64,000 bases of DNA from Candidatus Moraniibacteriota bacterium (GCA_030645735.1 JAUSNP010000003.1:169337-233336), one strand, 5' to 3'; shown: positions 24,161-33,741, counted from the stretch's first letter. The notes: generated by a model not told the origin, from the sequence alone. A program made the numbers and translations.

Positions 24161-25444
24161 ATGATAAAAAAACTACCAAAATCTCAAGTTGAATTTGAAG
24201 TGACCATCGCTTGGTCGGATTGGGAAAAATATTTAGACAAAGCAGCGGCCGAAGTGTCAGAGGAAATTAAGATTGCCGGCTTTCGTCCCGGCAAAGCTCC
24301 AAGAAAAATAGTAGAACAAAAAGTTGGCGTTGGCGTGTTGTTGAACAATGCCGCTGAAAAAGCCGTGCAAAAAAGCTATGTTGATTTCATCGTGAAAGAA
24401 AAGCTGGATGTAATTGGTGCTCCAGCTGTTGAAATCGAAGAAATTGCAACTGGTAAAGATTTGGTTTTCAAAGTGAAGGTGGCCGTGGTGCCAACAGCTG
24501 AGCTCAAAGAAGACTATAAAAAAGCCATCAAAAAAATCAACGCTGAATTTGCTGAGAAAAAAACTGATGCTACCGAAGAAGAAATTGCCAAAGAGCTTGA
24601 GCATATTGCCAATAGTCGAGTGAAGTTGGTGACGGTGGCGCGAGAAATTGCCAAGGATGATAGCACGGAAATCGATTTCACGGTTTTGGTGGATGGCGTG
24701 CCGATTGAAGGTGGAACTAGCAAGAAACATCCATTGGTAATTGGCAAGGGAGTTTTCATTCCTGGTTTTGAAGAAAACTTGATCGGCATGAAAGAGGGCG
24801 AGGAGAAAGAATTTGAATTGAAATTTCCAGCTGAATATCACAAAAAAGATTTGGCTGGCAAGATGGCAACTTTCAAAGTGAAAGTTGGCATAGTGCAAGC
24901 AAGACAGACCCCAGAAATTAATGATGAGTTTGCAAAATCATTGGGAGATTTTGAAAATCTAGATGCTTTGAAGAAAAATTTGAAAGAAGGCATTGAAGAG
25001 GAAAACGCTCACAAGACGAGTGAAGAAAAAAGAACTCAATTTTTAGAAAAAATTGTGGATAGTCTGAAAGTTGAATTGCCAGAAATCATGATTCAAGAGG
25101 AGACACAAAAAATGTTGCTTGAATTTGATCAACAAACTCAGTCCATGGGCATGAACATTGATCAATATTTGGCGCAACTTAAAAAGGAAAAGAAAGACCT
25201 GGAAAAAGATTGGGCGCCACAAGCGGAAAAAAGAGTGAAATCTGCTTTGGCCTTGCGAGAGATTGTGAAGATGGAGGAAATCAAGGTTGATGCAGCTGAA
25301 ATTGAAGTAGAAATGAATAAGACCGTACAATACTATAAGAATGTGAAAGACTTCGATAAAAATATTGATATGGAAAGACTATATTCATACACTAAAGGTA
25401 TTTTAGAAAATGAAGAAGTTTTCAAGATGCTAGAGAAAATTTAA
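24161..25444 (+). CDS. tig: Trigger factor (ribosome-associated chaperone/PPIase)
   Basis: A 427-aa chaperone that binds at the ribosome exit tunnel. The N-terminal domain carries the ribosome-docking signature GFRPGKAPRKIVEQ near residue 41. The FKBP-like PPIase domain spans about 155-245 (SFEVD-type core IDFTVLVDGVPIEGG, then GFEENLIGMKEGEEKEFELKFP). A long helical C-terminal domain follows. CATAAT ends five bases before the ATG with no ribosome-binding site, so this too may be leaderless. Strong terminator downstream. Confidence 0.95.
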   Translation: MIKKLPKSQVEFEVTIAWSDWEKYLDKAAAEVSEEIKIAGFRPGKAPRKIVEQKVGVGVLLNNAAEKAVQKSYVDFIVKEKLDVIGAPAVEIEEIATGKDLVFKVKVAVVPTAELKEDYKKAIKKINAEFAEKKTDATEEEIAKELEHIANSRVKLVTVAREIAKDDSTEIDFTVLVDGVPIEGGTSKKHPLVIGKGVFIPGFEENLIGMKEGEEKEFELKFPAEYHKKDLAGKMATFKVKVGIVQARQTPEINDEFAKSLGDFENLDALKKNLKEGIEEENAHKTSEEKRTQFLEKIVDSLKVELPEIMIQEETQKMLLEFDQQTQSMGMNIDQYLAQLKKEKKDLEKDWAPQAEKRVKSALALREIVKMEEIKVDAAEIEVEMNKTVQYYKNVKDFDKNIDMERLYSYTKGILENEEVFKMLEKI

Positions 25445-25461
25445 TCTCACTTTGCAGAAAC

Positions 25462-25492
25462 AAAAAGCTCACTGTGTCCCAGTGAGCTTTTT
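25462..25492. terminator. Bidirectional terminator between tig and gpmI
   Basis: AAAAAGCTCACT pairs with AGTGAGCTTTTT around a 7-base loop. It sits between convergent genes. Confidence 0.9.
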
Positions 25493-25503
25493 AAATTTCT
25501 AAT

Positions 25504-27060
25504 TTATTTAAGTAATGATAGGAGGCTTTCTCCCGTCATCTCTTCTGGCTTTGCAATTTCCATCAGATCCAAGACTGTTGGCGCAATGTCACTCAAAAGT
25601 CCTTGCGGGTCACTTTCTTTTTTGTTAGCTTGCGTGTGATGATTTTCGCTGGTGATAAACCAAAGCGGAACGGGGTTGGTTGAATGTTCTGTATTGATTT
25701 CTCCAGTCAGACTGCTAGTGATTTCCTCAGCATTGCCATGGTCGGCGGTGATGAGAATAGCGCCTTTTTTCAGGAGCACTGCAGGAATCAATCTTTCCAA
25801 ACATTTGTCGATGGCTTCAACGGCTTTGATGGCGGCTGCTTCTTTGCCAGTGTGGCCAACAATGTCTGCATTGGCATAGTTAATTAGGATGAAATCATAT
25901 TTTTCTTTTTCAACAACATCAATAACTTTGTCAGTTATTTCTTCGGCGCTCATTTCTGGTGCCAAATCAAAGCTGGCGACATTTTTGGAGGGAATGATGA
26001 GTCGATCTTCTTTTGGAAAAGCGTCTTCCTGTCCGCCATTGAAGAAATAGGTTACATGGGCGAATTTTTCTGTTTCCGAAATGCGCAGTTGGGATTTATT
26101 TTTTTGGCTAATTAGTTTGCCAAGGCAATTAGTTATTTTGATCGGTTCAAAAGCCACACTCACTGGCAAGCCATCTTCATATTGGGTCATGGTGACAAAA
26201 TCAATATTTTTCAAAGCTGTTTTTTTGAATTTCATAAAGCCAGGCAGAACAAACGCTTTGGTAATTTGTCTGGCGCGATCTTCGCGGAAGTTGAAAAAAA
26301 TTATGGAATCGTTATCTTTGATATTTCCAACGGGCACTCCTTTTTCAGTGACAACTGCGGGTTCAATATATTCATCAAAAACATCTTTGGCATAGGAAGC
26401 TTTGAGATATTTAACTGGGTCAGCGATTTGCTCGCCTTTTCCAAGCACCATGGCTTCATAGGCTTTTTGAATGCGATCCCAATTATTATTTCTATCCATG
26501 CCGAAATAGCGACCGCCGATAGTCGCAATTTTGCCAACGCCATAGCTGTCCAATTTTTTCTGAAGTTCACCCATCGATTGTGCAGCAGAATCTGGCGCGC
26601 AATCCCGACCATCTGTGAAGATATGCAAGAATACATTCTTAACTTGTTGGTCGCGAGCCAATTCTAGAAGTGCATAGAGATGATCAGTGTGTGAATGCAC
26701 AGCGCCCTTGCCAACTAAGCCCATCAAATGCAAAGCGCCATTGTTGGCGTTGGCATTGCTCATGGCTTTCAAAAAACTTTTGTGTTTGTAAAACTCGCCA
26801 TTTTGGATTTCCATGGCGATGCGTGGCAAACTCTGGTAAATTATTTTGCCAGTGCCGATGGTTGTGTGTCCAACTTCCGAGTTGCCAGGCTCTCCCCAAG
26901 GCAGTCCAACTGAAATGCCTGAAGCTTGCAGACTAGTACGGGGATAGAAATCATTTAATTTGTTTATTGTTGGCAAGGTAGCGGCAGCGATAGCGTTGCC
27001 TTTGTCAGTCTTACCAATGCCCCAACCATCGAGAATTATAAGAATTACTGGTTTGTACAT
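25504..27060 (-). CDS. gpmI: 2,3-bisphosphoglycerate-independent phosphoglycerate mutase
   Basis: A 518-aa two-manganese enzyme of glycolysis that interconverts 3- and 2-phosphoglycerate. The alkaline-phosphatase-like metal site is complete: ILDGWGIG near residue 8, NSEVGHTTIGTG with the catalytic Ser near residue 61, and ITADHGNAEE near residue 440. HTDHLYALL and TDGRDCAPDSA mark the transferase domain. The length fits the family. It is monocistronic and convergent with tig. Confidence 0.96.
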   Translation of the reverse strand: MYKPVILIILDGWGIGKTDKGNAIAAATLPTINKLNDFYPRTSLQASGISVGLPWGEPGNSEVGHTTIGTGKIIYQSLPRIAMEIQNGEFYKHKSFLKAMSNANANNGALHLMGLVGKGAVHSHTDHLYALLELARDQQVKNVFLHIFTDGRDCAPDSAAQSMGELQKKLDSYGVGKIATIGGRYFGMDRNNNWDRIQKAYEAMVLGKGEQIADPVKYLKASYAKDVFDEYIEPAVVTEKGVPVGNIKDNDSIIFFNFREDRARQITKAFVLPGFMKFKKTALKNIDFVTMTQYEDGLPVSVAFEPIKITNCLGKLISQKNKSQLRISETEKFAHVTYFFNGGQEDAFPKEDRLIIPSKNVASFDLAPEMSAEEITDKVIDVVEKEKYDFILINYANADIVGHTGKEAAAIKAVEAIDKCLERLIPAVLLKKGAILITADHGNAEEITSSLTGEINTEHSTNPVPLWFITSENHHTQANKKESDPQGLLSDIAPTVLDLMEIAKPEEMTGESLLSLLK

Positions 27061-27115
27061 ATTTTTTTGTTTATTTTGTATTTATATATAAGAATAATAT
27101 CATTTTAGATTGTCT

Positions 27116-27292
27116 TTGACAAAAAGTCTTATTTGTAATAAGATTTTACTTGTATCCTCACATTTTTTATTCCGAGTTAAAAAGAGATATTTGGGCGAAA
27201 TTCGCACAATTTATCTAGGGATAATGGCTTAGGAGGCGCAAATATAATAAATTGTTTAAAATGATTTATTTGCTTGATAAATTAAGTATAAT
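27116..27292 (+). promoter_or_regulatory. Promoter region of rny
   Basis: TTGACA (27116-27121), 17 bases and TAAGAT (27139-27144) form one promoter. TATAAT at 27287-27292 may be a second. The 27061-27368 gap holds nothing else that I recognise. Confidence 0.55.
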
Positions 27293-27368
27293 AAGTAAGT
27301 ATCGCTTTACTAACATATAAAAATGATCGTTACTAACACTATTTATCAACTGAATAGAGGAAAATACC

Positions 27369-28886
27369 ATGGAAATCGTAATTGGGGTTTTGAGCTTGGT
27401 AATCGGCACTGGAGCGGGTTACTTCGTTAGACAATCAATTGCCAAAAAGCAATTGAACACTGCAGAAGGTCGAGCTTCTAAGATTGTAGAAGAAGCTGAA
27501 AAAAAGTCACAAGAGCTTGTGATTGAAGCAAAAGGTAAGGCAGTGGACATCTTAGAGGAGGCAAAAAAGAAAGAGGCGGAGAAAGAAAGACAAATCATCC
27601 GCACCGAAGAGCGACTTGAAAAGAGAGAAATCACCCTCGATACTAAAATGGAGGAAATTGAACGTGGGCGAACAATGTTAGAGAAGAAGGCTGAGGAAAT
27701 TCGCCAAATCAAAAAAGAAGTTGAAGAAACTCGCGCTCAAGAACTCAAGAGACTTGAAAAAATCGCTGGTCTTTCCAAAGAAGATGCCAAAGCGGTTCTT
27801 TTGCAATTGACTGAAGAAGAGAGTCGCGACATTCTAGCTAAAAGAATCAAAGACTTGGAAGCTAATGGTATTGAAGAATTGAACAAGAAGGCCAAGGACA
27901 TTATGACTTCAGCTATTCAAAAATATGCTGGTTCTCATTCAGCTGATGTGACCACAAGCACGGTGAGCATCCCATCTGATGAAGTGAAGGGTCGCATCAT
28001 TGGTCGCGAAGGACGAAACATCAAAGCTCTGGAAAGGTTGACTGGCATTGAAATTATCGTAGATGACACGCCGGAAGCTATTGTGATTTCTGGTTTTGAT
28101 CCAATTCGCAGGGAGACTGCCAAAATTGCTATTGAAAAATTGGTGGGTGATGGACGCATCCATCCGACTAAGATTGAGGAAGCGGTGGAATTTGCTAAAT
28201 CTGAAGTGAACAACAAGATTCGAGAAGCTGGCGAAGCGGCCGCGTATGACTGTGGTGTGGCAGGACTTGATCCAAAACTTATTCAAATTTTGGGAAGACT
28301 ACGTTATCGAACTAGTTATGGACAAAATGCGCTTTTGCATTCATTGGAAGTTGCTCATTTGTCAGGCGCTTTGGCTTCAGAACTGGGAGCAGACGTGGCG
28401 ATTGCCAAGAAGGCTGGACTTTTGCATGATATTGGAAAAGCTATTGACCATGAAGTTGAAGGAACTCACGTTGAAATCGGAATCAAGATTTTGCAGAAAT
28501 TCAACATTGGCAAAGAAATCATTGATGCTATGCGCTCACATCATGAAGACTATCCATTTGAAAGTCCTGAATCAATGATCATCGCTGCAGCTGATGCAAT
28601 CTCAGCTAGTCGTCCAGGAGCTCGAAAAGATACTTTGGAAAATTATTTGAAGAGATTAGGTGAATTGGAAGATGTGGTGAACTCATTTGAAGAAGTGGAA
28701 AAGAGTTATGCTATTCAAGCCGGGAGAGAAATTCGTGTGTTTGTTCGACCCGACAAAACAGATGATCTTGGTGCTATCAAATTGGCTCGCGCTATTGCGG
28801 ACAAGATTGAAACAGAATTGAAATATCCAGGTGAAGTCAAAGTGAATGTTATTCGCGAAACCAGAGCCACTGAGATTGCCAGATAA
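27369..28886 (+). CDS. rny: Ribonuclease Y
   Basis: A 505-aa membrane-anchored endoribonuclease that starts mRNA decay. It has an N-terminal membrane helix (EIVIGVLSLVIGTGAGYFV), then a long Lys/Glu/Arg-rich coiled coil (about 25-170). A KH domain with GRIIGREGRNIKALE lies near residue 212. The HD domain has the metal-binding HSLEVAHLSG, AGLLHDIGKAIDHE and SHHEDYPFE motifs (about 325-400). GAGGAAAATACC precedes the ATG. Rny suggests a Firmicutes-like RNA decay pathway rather than RNase E. Confidence 0.96.
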   Translation: MEIVIGVLSLVIGTGAGYFVRQSIAKKQLNTAEGRASKIVEEAEKKSQELVIEAKGKAVDILEEAKKKEAEKERQIIRTEERLEKREITLDTKMEEIERGRTMLEKKAEEIRQIKKEVEETRAQELKRLEKIAGLSKEDAKAVLLQLTEEESRDILAKRIKDLEANGIEELNKKAKDIMTSAIQKYAGSHSADVTTSTVSIPSDEVKGRIIGREGRNIKALERLTGIEIIVDDTPEAIVISGFDPIRRETAKIAIEKLVGDGRIHPTKIEEAVEFAKSEVNNKIREAGEAAAYDCGVAGLDPKLIQILGRLRYRTSYGQNALLHSLEVAHLSGALASELGADVAIAKKAGLLHDIGKAIDHEVEGTHVEIGIKILQKFNIGKEIIDAMRSHHEDYPFESPESMIIAAADAISASRPGARKDTLENYLKRLGELEDVVNSFEEVEKSYAIQAGREIRVFVRPDKTDDLGAIKLARAIADKIETELKYPGEVKVNVIRETRATEIAR

Positions 28887-28957
28887 TTATTATTATCCTA
28901 TTTTCGTTATATGTTTCGCGTTGCGCGATATGCGATAGGGGTTGTGGATAACTAGAT

Positions 28958-28987
28958 TTGCCTTATTTAAAACAAAAAGAGTACAAT
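28958..28987 (+). promoter_or_regulatory. Promoter of the HU gene
   Basis: TTGCCT, 18 bases and TACAAT. The leader to 29078 contains CCTGT/ACAGG and ends in AAAGGCGGGTG. Confidence 0.5.
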
Positions 28988-29078
28988 AGACTAAGAGGGA
29001 AAACAAATATAAATAGATAAGTCCTGTTCGCTCTATTTATGATAGGCACAGGATAAACTAGAAAGGCGGGTGACAACT

Positions 29079-29360
29079 ATGATAAATGTAAACAAAGATG
29101 CGTTGGTATCAGCAATCGCAACAAAGACAGATCAATCCAAGAAAGATGTTGAGATGGTAATTGATACTATGATTGAAGAAGTGACTAAATCTTTGCAAGC
29201 TGGAAACAAAGTTACCCTAACAGGTTTCGGAACTTTCAAAGTTTCAGCCCGAGCTGCAAGAGTTGGAATCAATCCTCAAACTAAGGCTTCAATCCAAATC
29301 CCTGCAATGACAGTGCCAAAATTTACTGCTGGAAAAGCATTAAAAGAAGCTGTTAAATAA
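29079..29360 (+). CDS. hup: HU-family DNA-binding protein
   Basis: A 93-aa histone-like protein that bends and compacts DNA. The fold is clear: N-terminal helices (NKDALVSAIATKTDQSKKD), LTGFGTFKVSARAARVGINP leading into the DNA-binding arm, and the tail VPKFTAGKALKEAV. The start at 29079 is chosen from AAAGGCGGGTG at the usual distance; a GTG at 29070 is in frame but too close. The same ribosome-binding pattern precedes the small pilin gene, in line with high expression. Confidence 0.95.
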   Translation: MINVNKDALVSAIATKTDQSKKDVEMVIDTMIEEVTKSLQAGNKVTLTGFGTFKVSARAARVGINPQTKASIQIPAMTVPKFTAGKALKEAVK

Positions 29361-29397
29361 ATTTCTTCTCTGTTATAATAAACATCAGAAGATAGTG

Positions 29398-29425
29398 ATA
29401 AAATCCCGAGTGATCGGGATTTTAT
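29398..29425 (+). terminator. Terminator of the HU gene
   Basis: ATAAAATCCCGA pairs with TCGGGATTTTAT around GTGA. A TATAAT at 29376-29381 lies just before it, so it may also act as a leader hairpin for the structured repeat that follows. Confidence 0.7.
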
Positions 29426-29437
29426 TATAGGCGGTTC

Positions 29438-29622
29438 GCCACTTTCTTTGGCAGCAAAGAACGTGGCAGAAAGAAACTGCCACACCGGCTTGTGCTGTCT
29501 AAATTCTCAGATTATTCGCTAAAATTCCAATAAGTGTTAGAAAGGCTCTCTAGTATGTAATTTTTTAACGCTCATAATCTGGAATTTAGAAACGCACTAA
29601 CGCCAAGGTGTGGATTTTTTTT
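29438..29622 (+). repeat. Structured repeat, copy 4
   Basis: The 5' hairpin closes with GCCAC/GTGGC (29438-29467) around the same TTCTTTG-GCAG-CAAAGAA top. The outer stem CCACACC (29480-29486) pairs with GGTGTGG (29607-29613). The middle stem TCAGATTAT/ATAATCTG differs from the other copies but still pairs. Eight T end it. It fills most of the 29361-29673 gap. Confidence 0.8.
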
Positions 29623-29673
29623 AAAATTAAACAAACAAAAAAAGCTATCCTTGCGGATAACTTTTTTTGAATG

Positions 29674-29745
29674 AGCGGGTAGGGGGAATCGAACCCCCCT
29701 CCTCAGCTTGGAAGGCTGATATAATAGCCACTATACGACACCCGC
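29674..29745 (-). tRNA. tRNA-Gly (UCC)
   Basis: On the reverse strand GCGGGTG pairs with TACCCGC, with one G-U pair. Anticodon stem TCAGC/GCTGA encloses CTTCCAA, giving UCC. Confidence 0.93.
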
Positions 29746-29771
29746 TTATATTCTATTTTCAAACCTACTGG

Positions 29772-29842
29772 TCGGGGCGCCGAGACTCGAACTCGGACTA
29801 CTTGGTCCCAAACCAAGCGCGCTACCATTACACAACGCCCCG
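29772..29842 (-). tRNA. tRNA-Pro (UGG)
   Basis: On the reverse strand CGGGGCG pairs with CGCCCCG. Anticodon stem CTTGG/CCAAG encloses TTTGGGA, giving UGG. CCA is encoded next (29771-29769). Confidence 0.93.
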
Positions 29843-30004
29843 TAAACATTTTTAAATCAATATATCCATAGTAGCGGTTATTTGATGGGAAGTCAATAAT
29901 GCGCCAAGGACAGGCTTAATCTGTCTAGGTATATTTTATTAAAATCTAGCTTTGATTTAAATGTCATTTGCGTGTATACTAGAGTCGAGAAAAATTTGAA
30001 ATTT

Positions 30005-31231
30005 ATGGAAAATTATTCAAACAATCAGGAGAAAAATTCATGGATGCATATCCAGATTCATTTTGGCGTGGCGCTTTTGACTGTGTTGGTTTTGACGGGC
30101 GGAGTTTTGAAGATTTTGTATGATGGGTTGAGAGAATTTCCAGCGCAAGAGATGGACAATTCTGTTTATGCTAGACTAGCTGAATCTAGAAAACAAAAAT
30201 TGGCAGCTGTGTCAGCAGATGGTCCAGCGCGACATTTTTCACCTGGGCCAATCTCGATGAAACTAATCAAAAGCAATGGCTGTGTAGCAGATGGTTTGTT
30301 GTCAGGTTATGGTGAGAAGACAAAAGAAATTATCAATACTATTAATCGCTCAGAATGTGTGTATTTGCATAGATCATTGGAGACCTGGCTCAAGGTTCCA
30401 GATTTCAGCCAGGCCTTTGATATTATGGAGCGAATTGAAAATCGACCAATTGTTTATGGCATGTTTTTGGCAGAGGCGATTTCAACTAGAAAAAAATATG
30501 AAGATCCAAATTCTGGAGAAACTTTTCAATATGACGAGATGTGCCGCGAAGGGACGGAAGGCCGTTGGGGAAAAGATACTTGTATTCCGACCATTCAAAA
30601 TGTAGAGTATCGTCGATATTTGAAAGCTGTGACTCGTCGGGCAATGGATGTTGGCATTCAAAGCTTTCTTTTCGGTCAAATCATGCTTCAAGACGAAAAT
30701 TCCAATTTTGAACAAACAGAGATGAAAAAAATCTTGGCGGACATGCGTCAATATGCCAAAGAACGTGGCATGCAAATCATTGTCGGAGCGCAGACTGATG
30801 AAATAACGGATGAAAGATATTTGCGGATGTTTGATTATATTGAAGGCGGAGTGGGCATAGATGACGCGGGCAATGTGGAGAATCAAGCGTGTTTCAGCGG
30901 CCACTCCAATTGTTGGGCGCTACTTTGGAATGAAAAATATAGTTCCAAAGCGAATAACGTTTTGTTGCACTTAGATTGGAGCGGCTTGGTTTGGGATGAT
31001 ATGGGCGTGTTTGCTCGAATGACCAAGGAAAAAAGAATTGAAACACTGGCTAATCTATATCAAAAATTCACTTCGCAAAATATGGGCTTCATGATGCCAT
31101 ATCTAGCCGTGCTCAATCATGACAACGATGGCTGTTATGGACCCAACAAACATTTCTATGTGCCAAGCAAGAAATATAAATGCAAAGATGAAGATCAGAT
31201 AAAAGAAATTATGCGAGACATAGTGCTATAA
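30005..31231 (+). CDS. Hypothetical membrane-anchored protein, possible TIM-barrel
   Basis: A 408-aa protein with one N-terminal membrane helix (about 18-42, GVALLTVLVLTGGVLKIL) and a large extracytoplasmic part. I do not recognise a family. Alternating helices and strands (FGQIMLQDENSNF, MQIIVGAQTDEITDERYLRMFDYIEGGV, LLHLDWSGLVWDD) suggest a barrel such as in glycoside hydrolases, with acidic residues at strand ends, but no catalytic pair can be named. The start at 30005 (MENYSNNQ) fits a TATACT -10 box near 29973. It ends 3 bases before the amidase gene, so the two are probably one unit acting on the cell wall. Confidence 0.68.
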   Translation: MENYSNNQEKNSWMHIQIHFGVALLTVLVLTGGVLKILYDGLREFPAQEMDNSVYARLAESRKQKLAAVSADGPARHFSPGPISMKLIKSNGCVADGLLSGYGEKTKEIINTINRSECVYLHRSLETWLKVPDFSQAFDIMERIENRPIVYGMFLAEAISTRKKYEDPNSGETFQYDEMCREGTEGRWGKDTCIPTIQNVEYRRYLKAVTRRAMDVGIQSFLFGQIMLQDENSNFEQTEMKKILADMRQYAKERGMQIIVGAQTDEITDERYLRMFDYIEGGVGIDDAGNVENQACFSGHSNCWALLWNEKYSSKANNVLLHLDWSGLVWDDMGVFARMTKEKRIETLANLYQKFTSQNMGFMMPYLAVLNHDNDGCYGPNKHFYVPSKKYKCKDEDQIKEIMRDIVL

Positions 31232-31234
31232 TGA

Positions 31235-31969
31235 ATGTGTATGAATAGAAAAATAAAACTAACAATAATTTTTTTACTGGCGGGGTGTCTTTTTTGGGCA
31301 AGTTGGTATTTTCTGCGAGACTCACAAGTTAAGAAAGTTGAGATCGTAGGCAGTGAACAACAGCCAATAGAAGAAAATATTGAAACTGGCGACAAGTCAA
31401 TTACAGACACGCCCATTGCCTCGGTGGGTTCAAGCTTTGAGAAAGAGCCAGTTGTGGTGATTGAGGATAAGAATGAAGACAACGTGGAACCTAGTGCAAA
31501 TAGCAGTAAATTAAAAATTGTGAATAAATTAGTGGATTCTGGTTTTCAGGCGGCTAACGGTCGGAAAATTGACACCATTATCATTCATTCATCCTATGAT
31601 GCCCTAGGCGACGACCCATTCAGCATAAATGGTATTATCAAGGAATATCGTGATTATGGCGTCTCAGCGCATTATTTGATTGGCAGAGATGGCACAATCT
31701 ATCGTTTAGTTCAGGAAAAGAATATTGCCTATCATGCCGGTGTGAGTTCGGTGCCAGATGGCCGAACAGGCGTAAATGCTTTTTCTTTGGGAATTGAGAT
31801 GGTCAACACCAAAACAGGCCAGATGACAGCTCAGCAATACGGGGCGCTAAAAAGCCTTATTATAGACATTAAAAGTCGATATGGGATTAAGTATGTCCTA
31901 GGGCATAATCAAATTGCTCCTGGTCGAAAAGATGATCCATGGAACTTCAACTGGAATAAGTTGAAATAA
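31235..31969 (+). CDS. N-acetylmuramoyl-L-alanine amidase (amidase_2)
   Basis: A 244-aa membrane-anchored peptidoglycan amidase. An N-terminal helix (to about 27) and an acidic linker (30-90) lead to the Zn-dependent amidase_2 domain. The domain shows IDTIIIHSSYDALGDD near residue 108, VSAHYLIGRDGTIYRLV near residue 140 and IAYHAGVSS near residue 165. SLGIEMV and YVLGHNQIAPGRKDDP follow near residue 220. The three zinc ligands (two His and one Asp or His) are in place. It cuts the bond between MurNAc and the stem peptide. An ATG at 31241 is an alternative start. Confidence 0.9.
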   Translation: MCMNRKIKLTIIFLLAGCLFWASWYFLRDSQVKKVEIVGSEQQPIEENIETGDKSITDTPIASVGSSFEKEPVVVIEDKNEDNVEPSANSSKLKIVNKLVDSGFQAANGRKIDTIIIHSSYDALGDDPFSINGIIKEYRDYGVSAHYLIGRDGTIYRLVQEKNIAYHAGVSSVPDGRTGVNAFSLGIEMVNTKTGQMTAQQYGALKSLIIDIKSRYGIKYVLGHNQIAPGRKDDPWNFNWNKLK

Positions 31970-32088
31970 GGCTTCATTTCAGCCACAATCTTTTCTTGAT
32001 AAAACTCTCAGCATTTGGCATTGGACGGATTTTGTGGTTGTTGATATAATGATAACTGCTTTAAATCAAAAGTATAAGAAATAATTTT

Positions 32089-32421
32089 ATGGAAATGAAA
32101 AATAAATTTGAAAAATTTCTGATGACAATCTCGAGTGTTTTTTTGTTGGCGATTATTGTCTTGGGTTTCAAGGTTGAAAATGACAATAAAAAAATTACTC
32201 AGATTTTGGAAAGTTTGAACACCGACCCAGGTAATGGCAACGCAGTCATTAGCCAAACGCGTGAACAAATTTTGGCGCAAGCGGCTCAGGCTCCATCTCA
32301 GGATGTCACGCAGAATGTAGTTAAAAAAACTATTATTCCAGGAAAAGTTATTAAGCAAACTGTGCCAGTGGCTTCCACGGCTAAAACAACGACAACCAAG
32401 AAAACAACTAAAACATCTTAA
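32089..32421 (+). CDS. Small membrane-anchored hypothetical protein, 110 aa
   Basis: An N-terminal membrane helix (FLMTISSVFLLAIIVLGF, about 10-28) is followed by a short helical stretch. A Gln/Ala/Thr/Lys-rich low-complexity tail comes last (TTTTKKTTKTS), probably extended and outside the membrane. No family recognised. TATAAT near 32049 with a 35-base leader is the likely promoter. It is 11 bases ahead of the next ORF and seems to start the redox block that contains ApbE. Confidence 0.6.
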   Translation: MEMKNKFEKFLMTISSVFLLAIIVLGFKVENDNKKITQILESLNTDPGNGNAVISQTREQILAQAAQAPSQDVTQNVVKKTIIPGKVIKQTVPVASTAKTTTTKKTTKTS

Positions 32422-32432
32422 TTTAAAACAAA

Positions 32433-32819
32433 ATGTTGATAAATAATTACAAAAAAATAATTGGATTGCTTGGGGTTGTAATGATAGCAGTGTTTGTTTT
32501 TAATATTCCAGCAATTCAAAATAAAATTGCAGACAATGTTAACACCGCTTGGGCGGATGATGACGAAGAAGAATATGATGATGAGGATAACAGAGTTATT
32601 AATACCGCGCCTGAGAGTAACGTTGTGCAAAAAACAGAAACCAAAACGATTTATACAAAACTTAGTGACACAGTTAGCACAACTACTACCACAATAACCA
32701 AGCATGACTCAGATGGCGATGGCATGTATGACGAAGAGGATCCACATCCCACTATCAATGAGAGTTTCATTGTGAAGGATGATAATCTAAATGGCATTGA
32801 TGATCGCTATGAACAATAG
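32433..32819 (+). CDS. Secreted protein with calcium-binding TSP3-like repeats
   Basis: A 128-aa exported protein. A signal or anchor helix (about 7-27) precedes an acidic segment (DDDEEEYDDEDN) and a Thr-rich stretch. It ends with two Asp-rich loops of the thrombospondin type 3 / dockerin kind, DSDGDGMYDEEDPHP near residue 92 and DDNLNGIDDRYE at the end. Such loops bind calcium. The same kind of loop is found in the ferric-reductase-like protein two genes on. It overlaps the start of apbE by 11 bases, so the genes are translationally linked. Confidence 0.65.
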   Translation: MLINNYKKIIGLLGVVMIAVFVFNIPAIQNKIADNVNTAWADDDEEEYDDEDNRVINTAPESNVVQKTETKTIYTKLSDTVSTTTTTITKHDSDGDGMYDEEDPHPTINESFIVKDDNLNGIDDRYEQ

Positions 32820-33741
32820 AATCGTGTTTGATAATTTTCGGGCCATGGGTACTGATATTTCAGTTGAAATTGTTGTTAGTCAAGAGCAGGAAAAACAAGC
32901 GCATGAAGCATTGCAAAGAGTCAAAGAAATTTTTGCAGAGAATGAAAAAATATTTAGTCGCTTTGACGACGGGAGTGAACTTTCAAAAATAAACGCTAGT
33001 CTGAACAAAGAAATTGCTGTGTCCGACAAAATGTTTGAAGTGTTGGAATTATGTGTGAAATTCAATACAATTTCTGATGGCTATTTTGATCCACGGGTAA
33101 TTGGTGTTCTGGAAAAAATCGGTTATGACAAAGATTTCAAAAGTAATGACTTGAATACAAAAGAGGCAAAGGAGATTGAGGCGGAAAAATTTGAAGCTGA
33201 TTTGCTAGAAGATTTGATTCTGGATGCGGAGAGAAAAACAGTCTTGATTCACAAACGAATTGATACGACTGGCATTGCTAAGGGCTATACGGTGGACGAG
33301 GTAGCGCAATATTTGAAAAAAGAGGGATGGGAAAATTTTGTAGTTGACGCAGGTGGTGATATGTTTGCGCAAGGTTTGAATGAAGATTCCAAGAACTGGA
33401 CAATCGGCGTGGAGGGTGCGCCAGATGACAAAGTTGTGCTAAAATTGCAACAAGAAGGCATTGCCACTTCAGGCATCTCGCGCAAGCGTTGGACGATTGG
33501 CGACAAGAAGGTGCATCATTTGATCAATCCGAAGGATCCAGAAAATTTTTCCTATGATATTAAGACGGTGACGGTGATTGATATAAAAACAGTTGAAGCT
33601 GACGGGCGTGCCAAAACATTGGTGTTGATGGGGAAAGAAAAAGGCTTGGAGTTTGCCAATAAAAATAATATAAAGGCCTTGTTTCTCGATTATCGAGGCA
33701 ATGTCTATTTATCAGATGAAATCAAAAATAATATCTTATAG
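32809..33741 (+). CDS. apbE: FAD:protein FMN transferase (ApbE)
   Basis: A 310-aa flavinyl transferase that attaches FMN to Thr or Ser residues of extracytoplasmic electron carriers, using FAD. Motifs include FRAMGTDISVEIV at the start, FSRFDDGSELSKIN near residue 47 and IDTTGIAKGYTVDEV near residue 150. VDAGGDMFAQG near residue 180 and TVTVIDIKTVEADGRAKTLVLMG near residue 255 hold the Mg/FAD site. The start at 32809 (MNNRIVF) overlaps the previous gene; two in-frame ATGs lie just upstream. No lipobox is seen. No FMN-binding partner domain is recognisable nearby. Confidence 0.9.
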   Translation: MNNRIVFDNFRAMGTDISVEIVVSQEQEKQAHEALQRVKEIFAENEKIFSRFDDGSELSKINASLNKEIAVSDKMFEVLELCVKFNTISDGYFDPRVIGVLEKIGYDKDFKSNDLNTKEAKEIEAEKFEADLLEDLILDAERKTVLIHKRIDTTGIAKGYTVDEVAQYLKKEGWENFVVDAGGDMFAQGLNEDSKNWTIGVEGAPDDKVVLKLQQEGIATSGISRKRWTIGDKKVHHLINPKDPENFSYDIKTVTVIDIKTVEADGRAKTLVLMGKEKGLEFANKNNIKALFLDYRGNVYLSDEIKNNIL